The notes under the pieces were generated by a model, which had not been told where the DNA came from, did not search any database, and saw nothing but the letters and a program-made list of their open reading frames with translations. Below, piece by piece: positions 48,601 to 59,380 of a stretch of 64,000 nucleotides of DNA. Both the position numbers and the translations under genes were made by a program. This DNA comes from Poecilobothrus nobilitatus (Eukaryota; Arthropoda; Insecta; Diptera; Dolichopodidae). Numbering within the stretch: position 1 is the stretch's first letter; each line of letters opens with the position of its first letter. The DNA lies in NCBI GenBank assembly GCA_947095535.1, contig OX352773.1, positions 261,229,590 through 261,293,589 on the forward strand, written 5' to 3'.

Positions 48601-49871
48601 TTTTAAATTATGTACCTAGATACTTTTGTTTTAATACATCCTTTTATCAGTGAATTTATAAATATTTATATTTATTTGAAATTTTTAAATATTTCAAAAA
48701 AAACAAAAAAAAAATTTTTCATCATTTTAATTTAATAAATATTTTTACAATCATAATAAATTAGAATTACCAGAGTATCTAAAATTAAATTTAAAATTCA
48801 AATATTTTATTGTTACGACAATAAACCGTTATTTTAAGCGAAACACATCTAAATGCAACGAGCCGCTTTTAAGAACTGAATTGAATAAAAATCAAATGAA
48901 AAATATTTAAAAAAAAAAATTTTTATTAAAATCGATTAACAGAATCATATTACAGACTGTTATCATATCACATCAACTGTAACCAAGTAGATATTCTTCT
49001 ATAATACATGCATACATTTTTCGTCATCATTTATTTAATTTTTTGTTTTTCATCTATTATAGTTGATGTTGATAAATGCGATAATGTTGAATTAAAATCA
49101 TGTTAACAATATCCTAACATCCTCTTAACATCTTAAGAAAACTGTTTTTTACAGTTAAATTTAACGTTATTGGAAAATGTATAACAAAATGTTAATTTTA
49201 ATTTTATTTGAGTAAAATACGTTACCCCTTATTGTAAATAAATAAAATATACATAATATAGTAATTACGTTGATATATAAAAATATTAGAATAATAGGGG
49301 AATAGGGTAATTTTTTTTATTTTTCAAATAAGTATTTTTATAAAAAAAAGCATTTTTTTTTTGTTTTAACTTTTTTTTGCTGTTATTCTACAGTAAAATT
49401 TATGAATGAAAAGCTTATTTTTAAAATAATGCATAACACAATTATAAGTAATTATAAAAACTTCTACGATTAATGTTAATGGTCACGTGTATTTTTGTTT
49501 AGATTTTTAAAGCTTAAATGAGTATTTAGAATTGAACGGTTTGTTTTTTAATATACCCTTTATAGGATTGTTGTGTTATTTTATGAAGGGAAATTTTTAT
49601 GTATTTTATAAAAAAAATTTTAATGTGATTTATAAAATTTTGTTTTGTATTAGTAATTTAGACATGTAGTATTATCAGCAGAACTTATATGTTTTAAGTC
49701 ATACCCAAGAAAAGATCATGTTGTGAAAACTTTATTAAGTATTCTTATTCTGGTAATATTTACTATACGAGCAAGATATGAACATTTAGGATCATATACT
49801 GCTTTATCAAAAATAAGCTGCCACCAATAAACTCTCATCTTATTTTTAGTTTCTTAGAGGTAGTTAAGTTT
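45681..49871. other. AT-rich low-complexity stretch
   Basis: Very simple sequence with many T and A runs. AACTCCCATATTTA, then AATGTTAA, is tandemly duplicated at about 47593 and 47629 (36 bp apart). Small open frames (45763-45945, 47124-47309, 48394-48606) are composition artefacts. Confidence 0.6.
48240..48370. repeat. TTATTT/TTTA-type simple repeat tract
   Basis: A pyrimidine-leaning T/A low-complexity tract with irregular TTATTT and TTATTA units, ending in a long T run. Confidence 0.75.
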
Positions 49872-50112
49872 ATTATTATTAATAATAATAATAATAGCCT
49901 GATTTATTCTTATCTTAAAGTCCTACTCCCAATGCAATGTTTCCGGATCCTTGTCCTATCTTCTCCTATTTCTACACTGTAGCCAACATACTACGTTAGT
50001 AGTTAGGGGTTTCATCTCATTATTTTGGCTAAAGGGGCAAGTAGTTTTAGTCAGTAAGAATCTGATTCTTCCAAGACGGTATTCTTGAAATATTGCACTC
50101 TCAGGAAAAAAA
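49872..50112 (+). mobile_element. SINE2 3' fragment (5'-truncated)
   Basis: It begins with an AAT-rich tract, then GCCTGATTTATTCTTATCTT, AAAGTCCTACTCCCAATGCA, TTAGGGGTTTCATCTCATTA, GGCTAAAGGGGCAAGTAG and TCAGTAAGAATCTGATTCTT. All match 51940-52130 of the full SINE2 copy. It ends just after AAGACGGTATTCTTG. The tRNA-like head is absent, consistent with incomplete reverse transcription. Confidence 0.8.
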
Positions 50113-51386
50113 ATTTCAGTAATTTTGAACTATATAGCACATTTTTGGTGTTCACATTTACATTAGAAAAAGAAGAAAAAAAAAAAGAAGACATAATGTG
50201 AAAGCAGGGGGCTTTCAAAGGTTTGAATTTTCAAATTATAAGACACATCTATTTCAAATTCCTGTCATTTGAAGTTTTAAGATTGAAAAAGTATACAACT
50301 GCACTTAAGTTAACATATTATAACAATTTGAACAATATTCAGTTGACTTTAATTAGCAAATCCCTAATGAGTAATGGGTCCAGCTACACAAACAGTTGTA
50401 AAAACAAAGTTAATTATTGCACTATGAATAAAATTTAAAAAAAAATTTAAAATGAAATCACACAGATGAACGAGCACAAAAAAAAACACAAAACAACATA
50501 TTCCTTATAAATAAAATAATAAATCAATTCTTTTTAAAAACAAATTACAATATAAAATATTCATATTTACAAAAAGTAAAAGAATTTTTTTTATGAAATT
50601 TTATTATGCACCGACTCTTTATGATAGACACTCTAAAATTTCGAATATTAAAAATAATTTTAAACACCCTTTAAGTTTTTGCTTTTAAATTTAAATGTTA
50701 GCTTAAATAGTTAATTATAAACTCTAACCTGAGAGTGAGATTCTCTGGAACAAAGAACTGCATATAAGATTTTGCGTCAGCGAAGATTCTAAGCCACTTT
50801 CCTTTCACTTTCTTACATAAAGAATACCTTGTTTCATCTGTGGTTTCATTTTACCCTCTAGTTCTTAAAAGTGTATATTCTACATTACTTTTTTCAGTTC
50901 GTTATTTATTTCTTTTAATATGTTATTGTTAAGAGGTTGAGGTTGTACTAAATGATTATATAACAAAGAAATGATTTTATGAAGTGATAATAAGAATAAT
51001 TTTTCTTAATTTAGTTTTAACAATGGATTGTTATTATCATTCAAAAATTTAATTGAAATTAAAACCTATAGAAAGTTTTTAAATAATATTTATTTATTTC
51101 AATTTAAAAAAAAACAAGCTTATCGTGCTTTCATATTTCTGTAAAAATGATGGCAGGTATCACTTTGTCAGTTGAATAACACAAGTTTAAAAAAAAAACT
51201 GTTTTTGTATGTTATATCATATTTAATTAAAGTTAATTATGAGAATAATAATAAAAAAATGTTTTATACCATATTTTCCTTTATAATATTATAAGTTAAG
51301 GAGTTTCACACATGAATACATTAATTTTAGTTTTATATTATGTAATATGCATGCACAGAACGTACATTTTAATTTTATAAAATGAA
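50113..51386. other. AT-rich stretch without recognisable features
   Basis: The 71-codon open frame at 50223-50438 is Asn/Ile/Lys/Ser-rich with no motif. No repeat family match was seen. Confidence 0.6.
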
Positions 51387-52640
51387 CGAGGAAATGTGTA
51401 TAGTTGACAGTGTCAACTCTAGGATAGATATATTTATGTGGATTTTGGAGATGTATGACAGCTAGTCGAACCCGCTACGCTGAAACCAAATTACATAGAA
51501 TAACAAAATTAGGTTAATGTCTACGTCTAGGTTAATTAAGTAATTTATCTGAGTCATGGCGCAGTGGTTAAGTCGCCAACCTTTCAATCGAAGGGTCTTG
51601 CGTTCAAACACCGGTCAGGTCATATAAATAAAAAATATGTAGTACTTTTATATCGTAATAATGTATATCGTATAATTAATTGTAGTAATAATAATAATAA
51701 TATTAATAATAATATTATATTATAGACTTTTATAGACTACTGCACGTTGTAATACACTGATGTCCCTAACTCTGTAGTAAAAATAATAATAATATTAATA
51801 AGAATACTAATACCAATAATAACAGCCGCTACAGTGACAGTGGGGGTTGCCTTCAATAACTACCTCATGTAGTAAGGTGTTATATACTACTACATATTGT
51901 AACTATTGTAACGGCTATAGTCATTGTTAGCAAAATAGTAATAATAATAGGCGGATTCATTGTTTCCTTACAGTCCCACTCCCAATTCAATGTTTCCGTA
52001 ACCATTTCCTATCCTTTCATATGCCTACTTCCTAGCCTATATATTGCGTTCGCAGGTAAGGGTTTCATCCCATTATATTGGCTAAAGGGGGAGGTGGGTT
52101 TAGTCAGTAAGAATCTGACACTACCAAGAGGGAAATTCTTGGTGTCTTTGGAAGATTCCCACCTCCCCTAGGAAAACAAAAAAAAACAAGATATGATAAT
52201 ATAAAGTTCACTAATATGAGGCTATCCTAACCTGTTACCTTAAACCAACTTAATTTAGCAGAGGTAGTTATAATAAAACTTAACTTATTTTCACCAAATT
52301 TTAGATGTCTAGTTTAATTAGGTACTTAATTACACTCACATAAAAAACACTCAAGTTGTTACAGTAACTACTCGAACCCGCCGATACAACTTGTTCGATT
52401 TCAATGGTATTGAAACTTTCTCTTATATAAAAATGAATGGTAAAGAAATTTTAGAATCTTAGTTCCATTAGTTTCATTGTGTGGAATCATGAACCTGAAG
52501 ACATATAGCCGGATTTACATAGTTAAATCGACTGAGAATTCAATCTGGAGCTAGAATATATATATACTTTTCTATATGTATCTCGCCATAATGTAAGGTG
52601 TCACAAATTTAATGACAAATTTATTATATCTTTTCCTTTA
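51387..52640 (+). mobile_element. Family A copy A6, old and split by a SINE2
   Basis: The left part (51387-51548) has CGAGGAAATGTGTATAGTTG, GACAGTGTCAACTCTAGGAT and AGATGTATGACAGCTAGTCG. The right part (from about 52215) has eroded units (GTTACAGTAACTACTCGAAC), ATCGACTGAGAATTCAATCT and TAAGGTGTCACAAATTTAAT, then GACAAATTTATTATATC. The hairpin is lost. The SINE2 at 51549-52188 interrupts it, so A6 was in place first. It is far more diverged than A2-A5. Confidence 0.78.
51549..52188 (+). mobile_element. SINE2, longest copy (about 640 bp), nested in A6
   Basis: The tRNA-like head CTGAGTCATGGCGCAGTGGT, then TAAGTCGCC, has a B-box-like GCGTTCAAACACC near 51600. There follow a TAA/AAT microsatellite-rich middle, a unique block (ACAGTGACAGTGGGGGTTGC), a second AAT tract, and a 3' block with TTCATCCCATTATATTGGCT, AAAGGGGGAGGTGGG and TCAGTAAGAATCTGACAC, ending AGGAAAACAAAAAAAAACAA. 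Most SINEs are 100-350 bp, so this is long and looks composite. No target duplication could be fixed. Confidence 0.75.
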
Positions 52641-53484
52641 TTTTCGAACAATAATAACAATAATAAACAATATGTTCTCTTTTTTAAATAATAATTTTTT
52701 TAATAATAATATTTTTATTTATTTCATAATTTATTCTTTTATTACCACATATTTTAATCAAAATTTAAACTTAAGTTGACTAAATTATAATACAAACAAA
52801 GATCATTTCACTTCATTTAAGAAAAGGAAATAAAAAATAATTTTCAAAGCAGAAACATTCATAATTTGAATCAAAATTAAATTCAAAGAAGATGATTTCA
52901 AAATGGATAAGTGCGCAAATCGCTTAAATGCAACTTATTTTTAAAACTGTTGGAACTTAAATGCAACTCTATTTTTAATAATCTCAAAAGAAATTTATCT
53001 GAATAATTGCAAAACTTACCTAAATTTCTAATAACTGCGCACAGAAGTTTTCTAAATTCTAAAATCTAAAACTAAAGTTTTCGTTAATTTATTGACGGAT
53101 AAGCAAAATATTGAAGTTTTTATTCAAGTGCATACTTTTTTTTCTAAATCAACGGCAACACTGTTCAACTGTTACTGATATTTAAATAAACTGTTTAAAT
53201 TATTTTGATAGATTTTTCAAGTACCAACACTGACTAACATTGACATTATTATTTCATGTCCCATGTTTTCAAAAATAAGTTAAAAGTTTTTCTTCAAGTA
53301 TTTTATAAATATTTCAAGTTTAATAACATTTGTATATGTACAAAAATGCCCAATCAAAGACACAAAATATTATATATAAATTTTCTCTTATAGATACGTA
53401 CTTAAGTTTTAAGGATACTTTTACTCGGATCATTTGAGTATACAATTAATTTTAAGCTGATTTCATGAATTAGTATTTGAAAAT
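52641..53484. other. AT-rich stretch; a 33-bp two-unit repeat
   Basis: CTTAAATGCAACT, then TATTTTTAA, occurs at 52923 and 52956. Nothing else recognised. Confidence 0.55.
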
Positions 53485-54435
53485 TTTTTGCATGATTTTT
53501 CTACCCTCACAACTCCGGAACGCTTTCAGATAGGAACTTGAAATTTGGAAGGCAGAAAGAAGTTTTATAATTGGTATAAGTTTGCTCAGAAAATTTTTTT
53601 GTACCACCCCTTGTTTATGAGCTATTAGGGCTCAAAAATTGAAAATTTGCTATTTTTAAACACTTGTAACTTAGAGACCTATACACATTTTACTTCGGCA
53701 AGGCGTAAAAATTAAAGCTACAGTGATATATTTTTACTTGTGTTAAAGGCTTATTTAAATTCTATAGGGTTTCAGAGTTACAACCCCTCCAAATTTCAAA
53801 AAAAGCCTCATTTTCAGATGTACATACCTCAGGCTCTGCATAAAAGTTTTACAATCTAAAACCGCTAGAAAACCGAAAATTTTGTTATATATGTAAAACA
53901 ATGTCAAAATTATGCAATATTTTGTAATTTACTATATAAATTTACCGTTATGTGAAAACCACATTTTACATGAAATTTTTTTTTTTTCATAACTCCGGCA
54001 CGCCTTTAGATAGGAACCTGTAATTTTGAGACAAGAAAGAACTTTTAGAATTAGTATAAGTTTGCCTAAAAAATTTTTTTGCACTGCCCCCTGTTTAAGA
54101 GTTATTAAGGCTGAAAAATTGAAAATTTGCTATTTTTAGACACCTGTACAAATATTTCTTCGGCGAGACATAAAAATTAAAGATCCAGTAATGTATTTTT
54201 ACATGTTTTAACGGTTTTTCTTAGTTATATAGGGTTCCGGATTTACAGCCCCTCAAAATTCCGGAAAAGTCCTATTTTCACATATTTTCTTATTACAAAA
54301 AATTTCTTAAATTTTCAAATTTTTGTGCAAGTCACAATTCTTGTATTGTCACAAAACAGTCACAAAACAGTTTGTATTGTCTTTTGGAAATGTGCGTTTT
54401 TAAAAACCGTTGGTTTACATACATCTTACCTTGTT
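53485..54435 (-). mobile_element. Family D copy D3, duplicated core, 3'-truncated
   Basis: The 5' end is at the right (AAAACCGTTGGTTTACATAC, then TTACCTTGTT, on the plus strand; subterminal GGAAATGTGCG at 54386). The core block with AACTCCGG is present at 53511 and again at 53991, 480 bp apart, each with ATAAGTTTGC and AAAATTGAAAATTTGCTATT. The hairpin end is missing at the left. It lies only about 50 bp from the start of A4. Confidence 0.8.
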
Positions 54436-54488
54436 ATTATTAATTTTTTATTTATATTTAACGAAGAATTTAAAAAAAAAATAAAAAA

Positions 54489-55853
54489 CGAGGAAGAGTG
54501 CAGTAGAGTAGACTGTGTCAACTCTGGGATACCCGTATGAACGTAATATATCCTGTTTCTATAAAACTTGATCAACTTTTAAAAACATTCAGATGTTTTA
54601 GTACCGAACTACAGAGATATATTTATGTAAATTGTGGAGTTGTATGACAGCTACCCGAATCTATTGCGCCAGCTTCATTAAGTTCCAAGAAATGCAAGAA
54701 ACCTGAACCGGCTGCTTTAGACCAATCAAACTTTACAAAAGTTTTTGGTATGCAACTCGACACTTTTTCACTGAATTTCAGATAGCTAGCTTCAATAGAC
54801 ACTGAGTTATTTTCATTTAAAAAGACAAATTGTATGGCAACTTTCCAAACCTGCCATATCATCATAACCAAATTTTACAGAAGTTGTTGCCATAAAACTG
54901 GATCATCATTTGCAAAATTTCAGATACCTAGATTGAATAGACACTGGGTTATTTCCATTTAAAGAAAGAAGTTGTACGGCAGCTACTCGAACCCGGCGGC
55001 CGAAAATGCTGAAGTTAAATAACAAAACTAACAATTTTGTAAAAGTGACGTAAAAAAAATTTCAGCCTCCTAGCTCCTTTATTTTTTGAGTTATCGTGTG
55101 GACGGACACTGAGTTATTTTCATTTAAAAAGAGAAGTTGTATGGCAACTACCCGAACCCGTCGCACCACCACAACCAAATTTTGCATAAGTTGTTGCCAT
55201 AAAACTTGATCATCATTCGCAAAATGTCAGATTCCTAGCTTCAATAAACACTGAGTTATTCTCATTTAAACGGATAAGTTGTATGGCAGTTACTCGAACC
55301 CGTCACATCAGCACAACCAAATTTTGCAGAAGTTGTTGCCATAAAACTTGATCATCATTCGCAAAATGTCAGGTTCCTAGCTTCAATAAACACTGAGTTA
55401 TTTTCATTTAAAAAGAGAAGTTGTATGGCAGCTACCCGAACCCGCCGCACCACCACAACCAAATTTTTCAAAAGTTGTTGCCATAAAACTTGATCATCAT
55501 TCGCAAAATTTCAGAAACGTAGCTTGAATAGATACTGAGTTATTTCTATATAAAGATAGAAGTTGTATGGCAGCTACTCGATCCCGCCGACCGAAAATGT
55601 TGGATTTAAATAGCAAAACTAACAATTTTGTAAAAGTGACGTAAAAAAAATTTCAGCCTCCTAGCTCCTTTATTTTTTGAGTTATCGTGCGGACGGACGG
55701 ACGGACGACCGGACGTACATGGCTTAATCGACTCAGAATTCGATTCTGAGCCGATCCATACCTTTGACACTATATCTAGCTCGACTCCTTTAAGGTGTCA
55801 CAAACGTAATGGCAAATTTATTATACCCTTGAACATAGTTCATACGGGTATAA
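54489..55853 (+). mobile_element. Family A copy A4 (Helentron-like, well preserved)
   Basis: It runs from CGAGGAAGAGTGCAGTAGAG to the 3' hairpin ending 55853. The unit landmark GTTGTATG (or close variant) falls at 54639, 54829, 54971, 55136, 55278, 55420 and 55562, with spacings 190, 142, 165, 142, 142 and 142. A GGACGGACGGACGACCGGAC tract at 55692 precedes the terminal block. A-rich 5' flank and TATAA|TTATAA 3' junction fit insertion at AA/TT. The 82-codon minus-strand open frame 54623-54871 is a repeat by-product. Confidence 0.9.
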
Positions 55854-55955
55854 TTATAATTGAATACTTGTACCGAGATGGCCCACATGCTAGAGGCAAA
55901 AGGGTCTTAAAAATATCGGCAGATATTTATATCTGTACAATATAATATAAAAAAC
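55848..55955. repeat. Repeat E copy 2, directly beside the A4 3' end
   Basis: TTATAATTGAATACTTGTAC, then CGAGATGGCCCACATGCTAG, AGGCAAAAGGGTC and GATATTTATATCTG, matches 36240-36362. The A4 hairpin end merges with its first bases, so A4 probably inserted at the TTATAA at the edge of E. Confidence 0.7.
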
Positions 55956-56254
55956 AAAAAAAAAAAGAAATTATAATTTTACTTTATTTGCAAATATTCA
56001 TCAGTTATTCATCATCTATTGCTTCACATAATGTTGAAGAATACACCAAAATGTTTTTAAACTTTAAAAAAATTATAAACGCTTTTAACAAGAAAAAATG
56101 TTTTGTAATATGGAGTGTAAAATGTTGAAATATGAACATTTTTTTGCTGTTTCTTTCGTATTCTTTCGTTTCTTTCGTAGAGTTTTATTTGTACAAAAAA
56201 AAGGCAAACTTTTTTTTTTAGGTGCTTTCAAAAAAAAAAATTGTTGTCAAAAAA

Positions 56255-56980
56255 TTTGAAAAAATGTGCTTATTAGTTTCACTCTGTCCGTCCGTCCGTT
56301 GTCTGTCTGTTCATTTATTTACAAAACTTCTACACCGTTAAAGATAAAGAAAAAAAATTTTAACCAGAGGTAGGCCTCATAAAAAAATTAATTTTGCGGA
56401 ACAACTTTTTCATGTAGCCCCATTCGTTAGGCAGCTACACCCCCTCAAACTTTTGAAAAATCCCTATTTTAACATTTTTTCAATATGAAAACGTCATTCG
56501 ACAGGTATTTTTTTTAAATTTGTAAATTTATATCAAAATTATACATTATTTTATGAATTTAGTATTTAAATTTACCGTTATGTGAAAACCAAATTTTGCA
56601 TGATTTTTGTACCCACATAACTCCGGAACGCTTTGAGATAGAGACTTGAAATTTTGAAGGCAGAAAGAACTTTTATAATTAGTTGAATCAAAATTGAAAA
56701 TTTGCTATTTTTAAGCACCTGTAACTTAAGCCTGTACACATTTTACTTCGGCAAGATATAAAAATTAAAGCTCCTGTAATATATTTTTACGTCTGTTTAC
56801 GGTTTCTTTTAGTTGTATTGAGTTCCACAGTTGCAACCACTCAAAATTACGAAAAAATCCTATTTTCACATTTTTTCTTATATGAAATTTTTTAATTTTG
56901 GTGTAAGTCAGAATTCTACACAGTTTGTATTGTCTTTTGGTAAAGTGCGCTTTTAAAAACCGTTGCTTTACATTTTATCT
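56255..56980 (-). mobile_element. Family D copy D4
   Basis: It has GAAAAAATGTGCTTATTAGT, then CCGTCCGTCCGTTGTCTG, AAACTTCTACACCGTTAAAG, ATGTGAAAACCAAATTTTGC, ACATAACTCCGGAACGCTTT and, at the right end, GTGCGCTTTTAAAAACCGTT. One core block only. The far arm of the 3' hairpin is not clear, so the last bases may be lost. Confidence 0.75.
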
Positions 56981-58465
56981 GATTAGTTCATTTAAGAACA
57001 CAAAAATTGAGTCTAAAATGTGTCAAAAATGTTCGACTAATTTTGAACATGTGTTTTCGAACATGTTTATTTCATTCATAATACCGATTATAGTAACATG
57101 AATTGTGATGTATTTAACCGTTAATTTTATTTTATAACCTAAAAAATAATATCTGTCATCATTTCTTTATTTTAAACCTAACTATTATATACAATTTGAT
57201 ATTAATTTTGAAGTTTTAGTATCCTTGAAGTGTTTTAAGTACAATAAATATATGGGTTAATTGTTTAAAAAAATAATATATTTTGTGTAATAGGCTTATA
57301 ATCACTAAATAAAGTTAAAAATCTAATTTTATTCGAATATAAACAGACATTACTAACTAACAACATGGATGCTTGTAAAATATTTCATCCAATTTATCAA
57401 GGAAAGCAATTTAATTATTTAGATAATATAATTTTAAATTTAGCTCTATAGTAATGATTTTATTATTATGTCCATTATTTCCGACACTTTAACCTTTGAA
57501 AGTTTCTCAGTTTTTCTTTTCAGTAGACTCAATTAGTAATTAGATTCTGTTAATAAATGCATTTGCCATATTCTCAGTACTTTATCTCTGCACCTCCTGT
57601 TCTCTCTTAATAAATTTTTAATTAGATTCTATCAATTTAATAACGCTAAATGTCCTTTTTCACAAAAATCTATTCGAAATTTAACTTATTTTTTTCTCAC
57701 ATTGTGTTTCATGTTTGTGTGTATTATATGAGAAGCAAAAAATAAATCCTGACAATAACATTATGAATGTACCATTTATGAATTTACCTAACTTGCTATA
57801 TCTATATTTTGGTTTGGTGTAGAAAATAAAAATAATTTTTAATATTCAGAAGCTTTAATAAAAGAATATTTTTTTTAAATATATATTTTGTTTCTTTTAG
57901 AATAAGAAAAAAAAAAAAATTACATTAATTTTAAATAATACAATTGCTTATCTGTCATTGAAAAAAAAGTAAAAGTATGATAATAATGACATCTCCTACT
58001 TTTTTTTTGTCATTGATTATATCTATAATTTTGAGTTTTAAAGAGATGAGAAATCACAGTTATCAGTTAATATTCATCTTTATTAACTCTGTAGAGAATA
58101 TTTTTTTGTAAAAAAAAAACATTTTTTTTTTTGGTATAAAGAAAAACATTGAAAAAAAGGTAAATATTGTATTTTAAGTAAAATTTTTGTAAGCTGAACC
58201 TTGACAAAAGAAAATAAGATAATTAAATATGTATACTATAAATCTATGTATTGGTACCTGCATATTATAGTCTTGTAATTTGATTTTATTACAAAATTGA
58301 CAAATTTAAGCTTAATTTTTTTTAAAATCGTTTATTAACCTATTAGGCTACAAGTACAACTGTTGTTGAAGCTATTTAATAGCATTAAAGTAAAGTTCGT
58401 TATACTCTACTAATTTTCGTCTAATGTTTAATTCATTTTCTATACACAATATTTGGCACTTATAT
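56981..58465. other. AT-rich stretch without recognisable features
   Basis: No feature supported. Confidence 0.6.
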
Positions 58466-58870
58466 GACATTTTTCTAACAAAAAATTAAAATTTTTGCTT
58501 ATTAGTTTGATTTTGTCCGGCTATTCGTCCGTTCGTCTGTCTATCGGTTGTGGAGCAATTTTTTGTGTAGCCATTCCCAATGCGGAGCTTCAAACATTCA
58601 AAGTTGGTAAAAGGCCCTATATTTTCAAATGTATATATCTCAGATTCTGCTAAACAACTTAAAATGCTTAACATTTCAATCTAAAAACAACATAATGTGA
58701 AAAAAAAATTTTTAATCTTTCATATTTCTAGAACGCTTTTGGGTAGATGCTTGAAATTTTGAGAGAAAAAATATTTTTTAGAATTAGTATAAGTTACATT
58801 AGACAATTTTTTTGTACTCCTTCTGTTTAAAGAGACTTCTTCTTTTTAAAAAAATCTCTATTTTAGAAAT
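58466..58870 (-). mobile_element. Family D copy D6, decayed and shortened
   Basis: TTTTTGCTTATTAGTTTGAT, GTCCGTTCGTCTGTCTATCG, TGTGTAGCCATTCCCAATGC, then TTCTAGAACGCTTTTGGGTA and ATTAGTATAAGTTACATTAG, run in D order. An interior part is missing and the 5' end is absent. The 62-codon open frame at 58486-58674 is incidental. Confidence 0.65.
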
Positions 58871-59167
58871 GTGTAAACTTAGGCATTGTGATTGGTAATG
58901 ATTCGAATTGTTGTGATGTAGTTTAAACTGTATTATAACTTCATTACAACATTTTCATATTTTAATAAAACTGTAAAATTAAAATATTTTTTTCTTTAAA
59001 AAAAATGGAAAAACTTAAACAATAATTTGTTAAAATTAAATTTAACAAATCGAGCTGTGACAATTTTAAGAACTGGGTCACGTGGAAAACACAAATTTAA
59101 TTTTTTAAGATTTAATATAAAATCAAGCCGGGTCGTAAATGTTTAATTTTAGTTGGAATTACATTTA

Positions 59168-59380
59168 AATATCTTTAACAGCTGGATCTTCACAGCGGTT
59201 AAAATAGACACTTATCGCTAAGGGAGCTAAGATTCGAATACCCATAAAAGAAAAAATATATATCTATCTGGTGCTCGAAGTGATTCAAATCCCATTCGCC
59301 CTTGGGTTCATATAAATGGCACACACTAATTAATATTTTATGCATCAATAATAAAAAAATAAAAATATACTCTATAATAA
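59168..59380 (+). mobile_element. Possible third SINE family with two tRNA-like B boxes
   Basis: ACAGCGGTTAAAATAGACAC could be an A box and AAGATTCGAATACCC at about 59231 a B box. A second B-like GTGATTCAAATCCC follows at about 59280. The sequence ends in an A/T-rich tail with AATAATAAAAAA. Two B boxes suggest a dimeric head. No sister copy is visible in this window, so the call rests on promoter-like motifs alone. Confidence 0.45.

Noticed and set aside
51549..51560. Target-site duplication for the nested SINE2
   Set aside because: AGTAATTTAT before and ATGATAATAT after are only loosely alike; AT-richness makes such matches meaningless.
54623..54871. 82-codon frame shared by family A copies (also 4918-5166 and 30769-30993)
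   Set aside because: Located in the tandem core, broken differently in each copy; explained by DNA repeat identity.
54639..55700. CRISPR-like regular array
   Set aside because: Units are about 142 bp with no spacer/repeat alternation, in a eukaryotic transposon.
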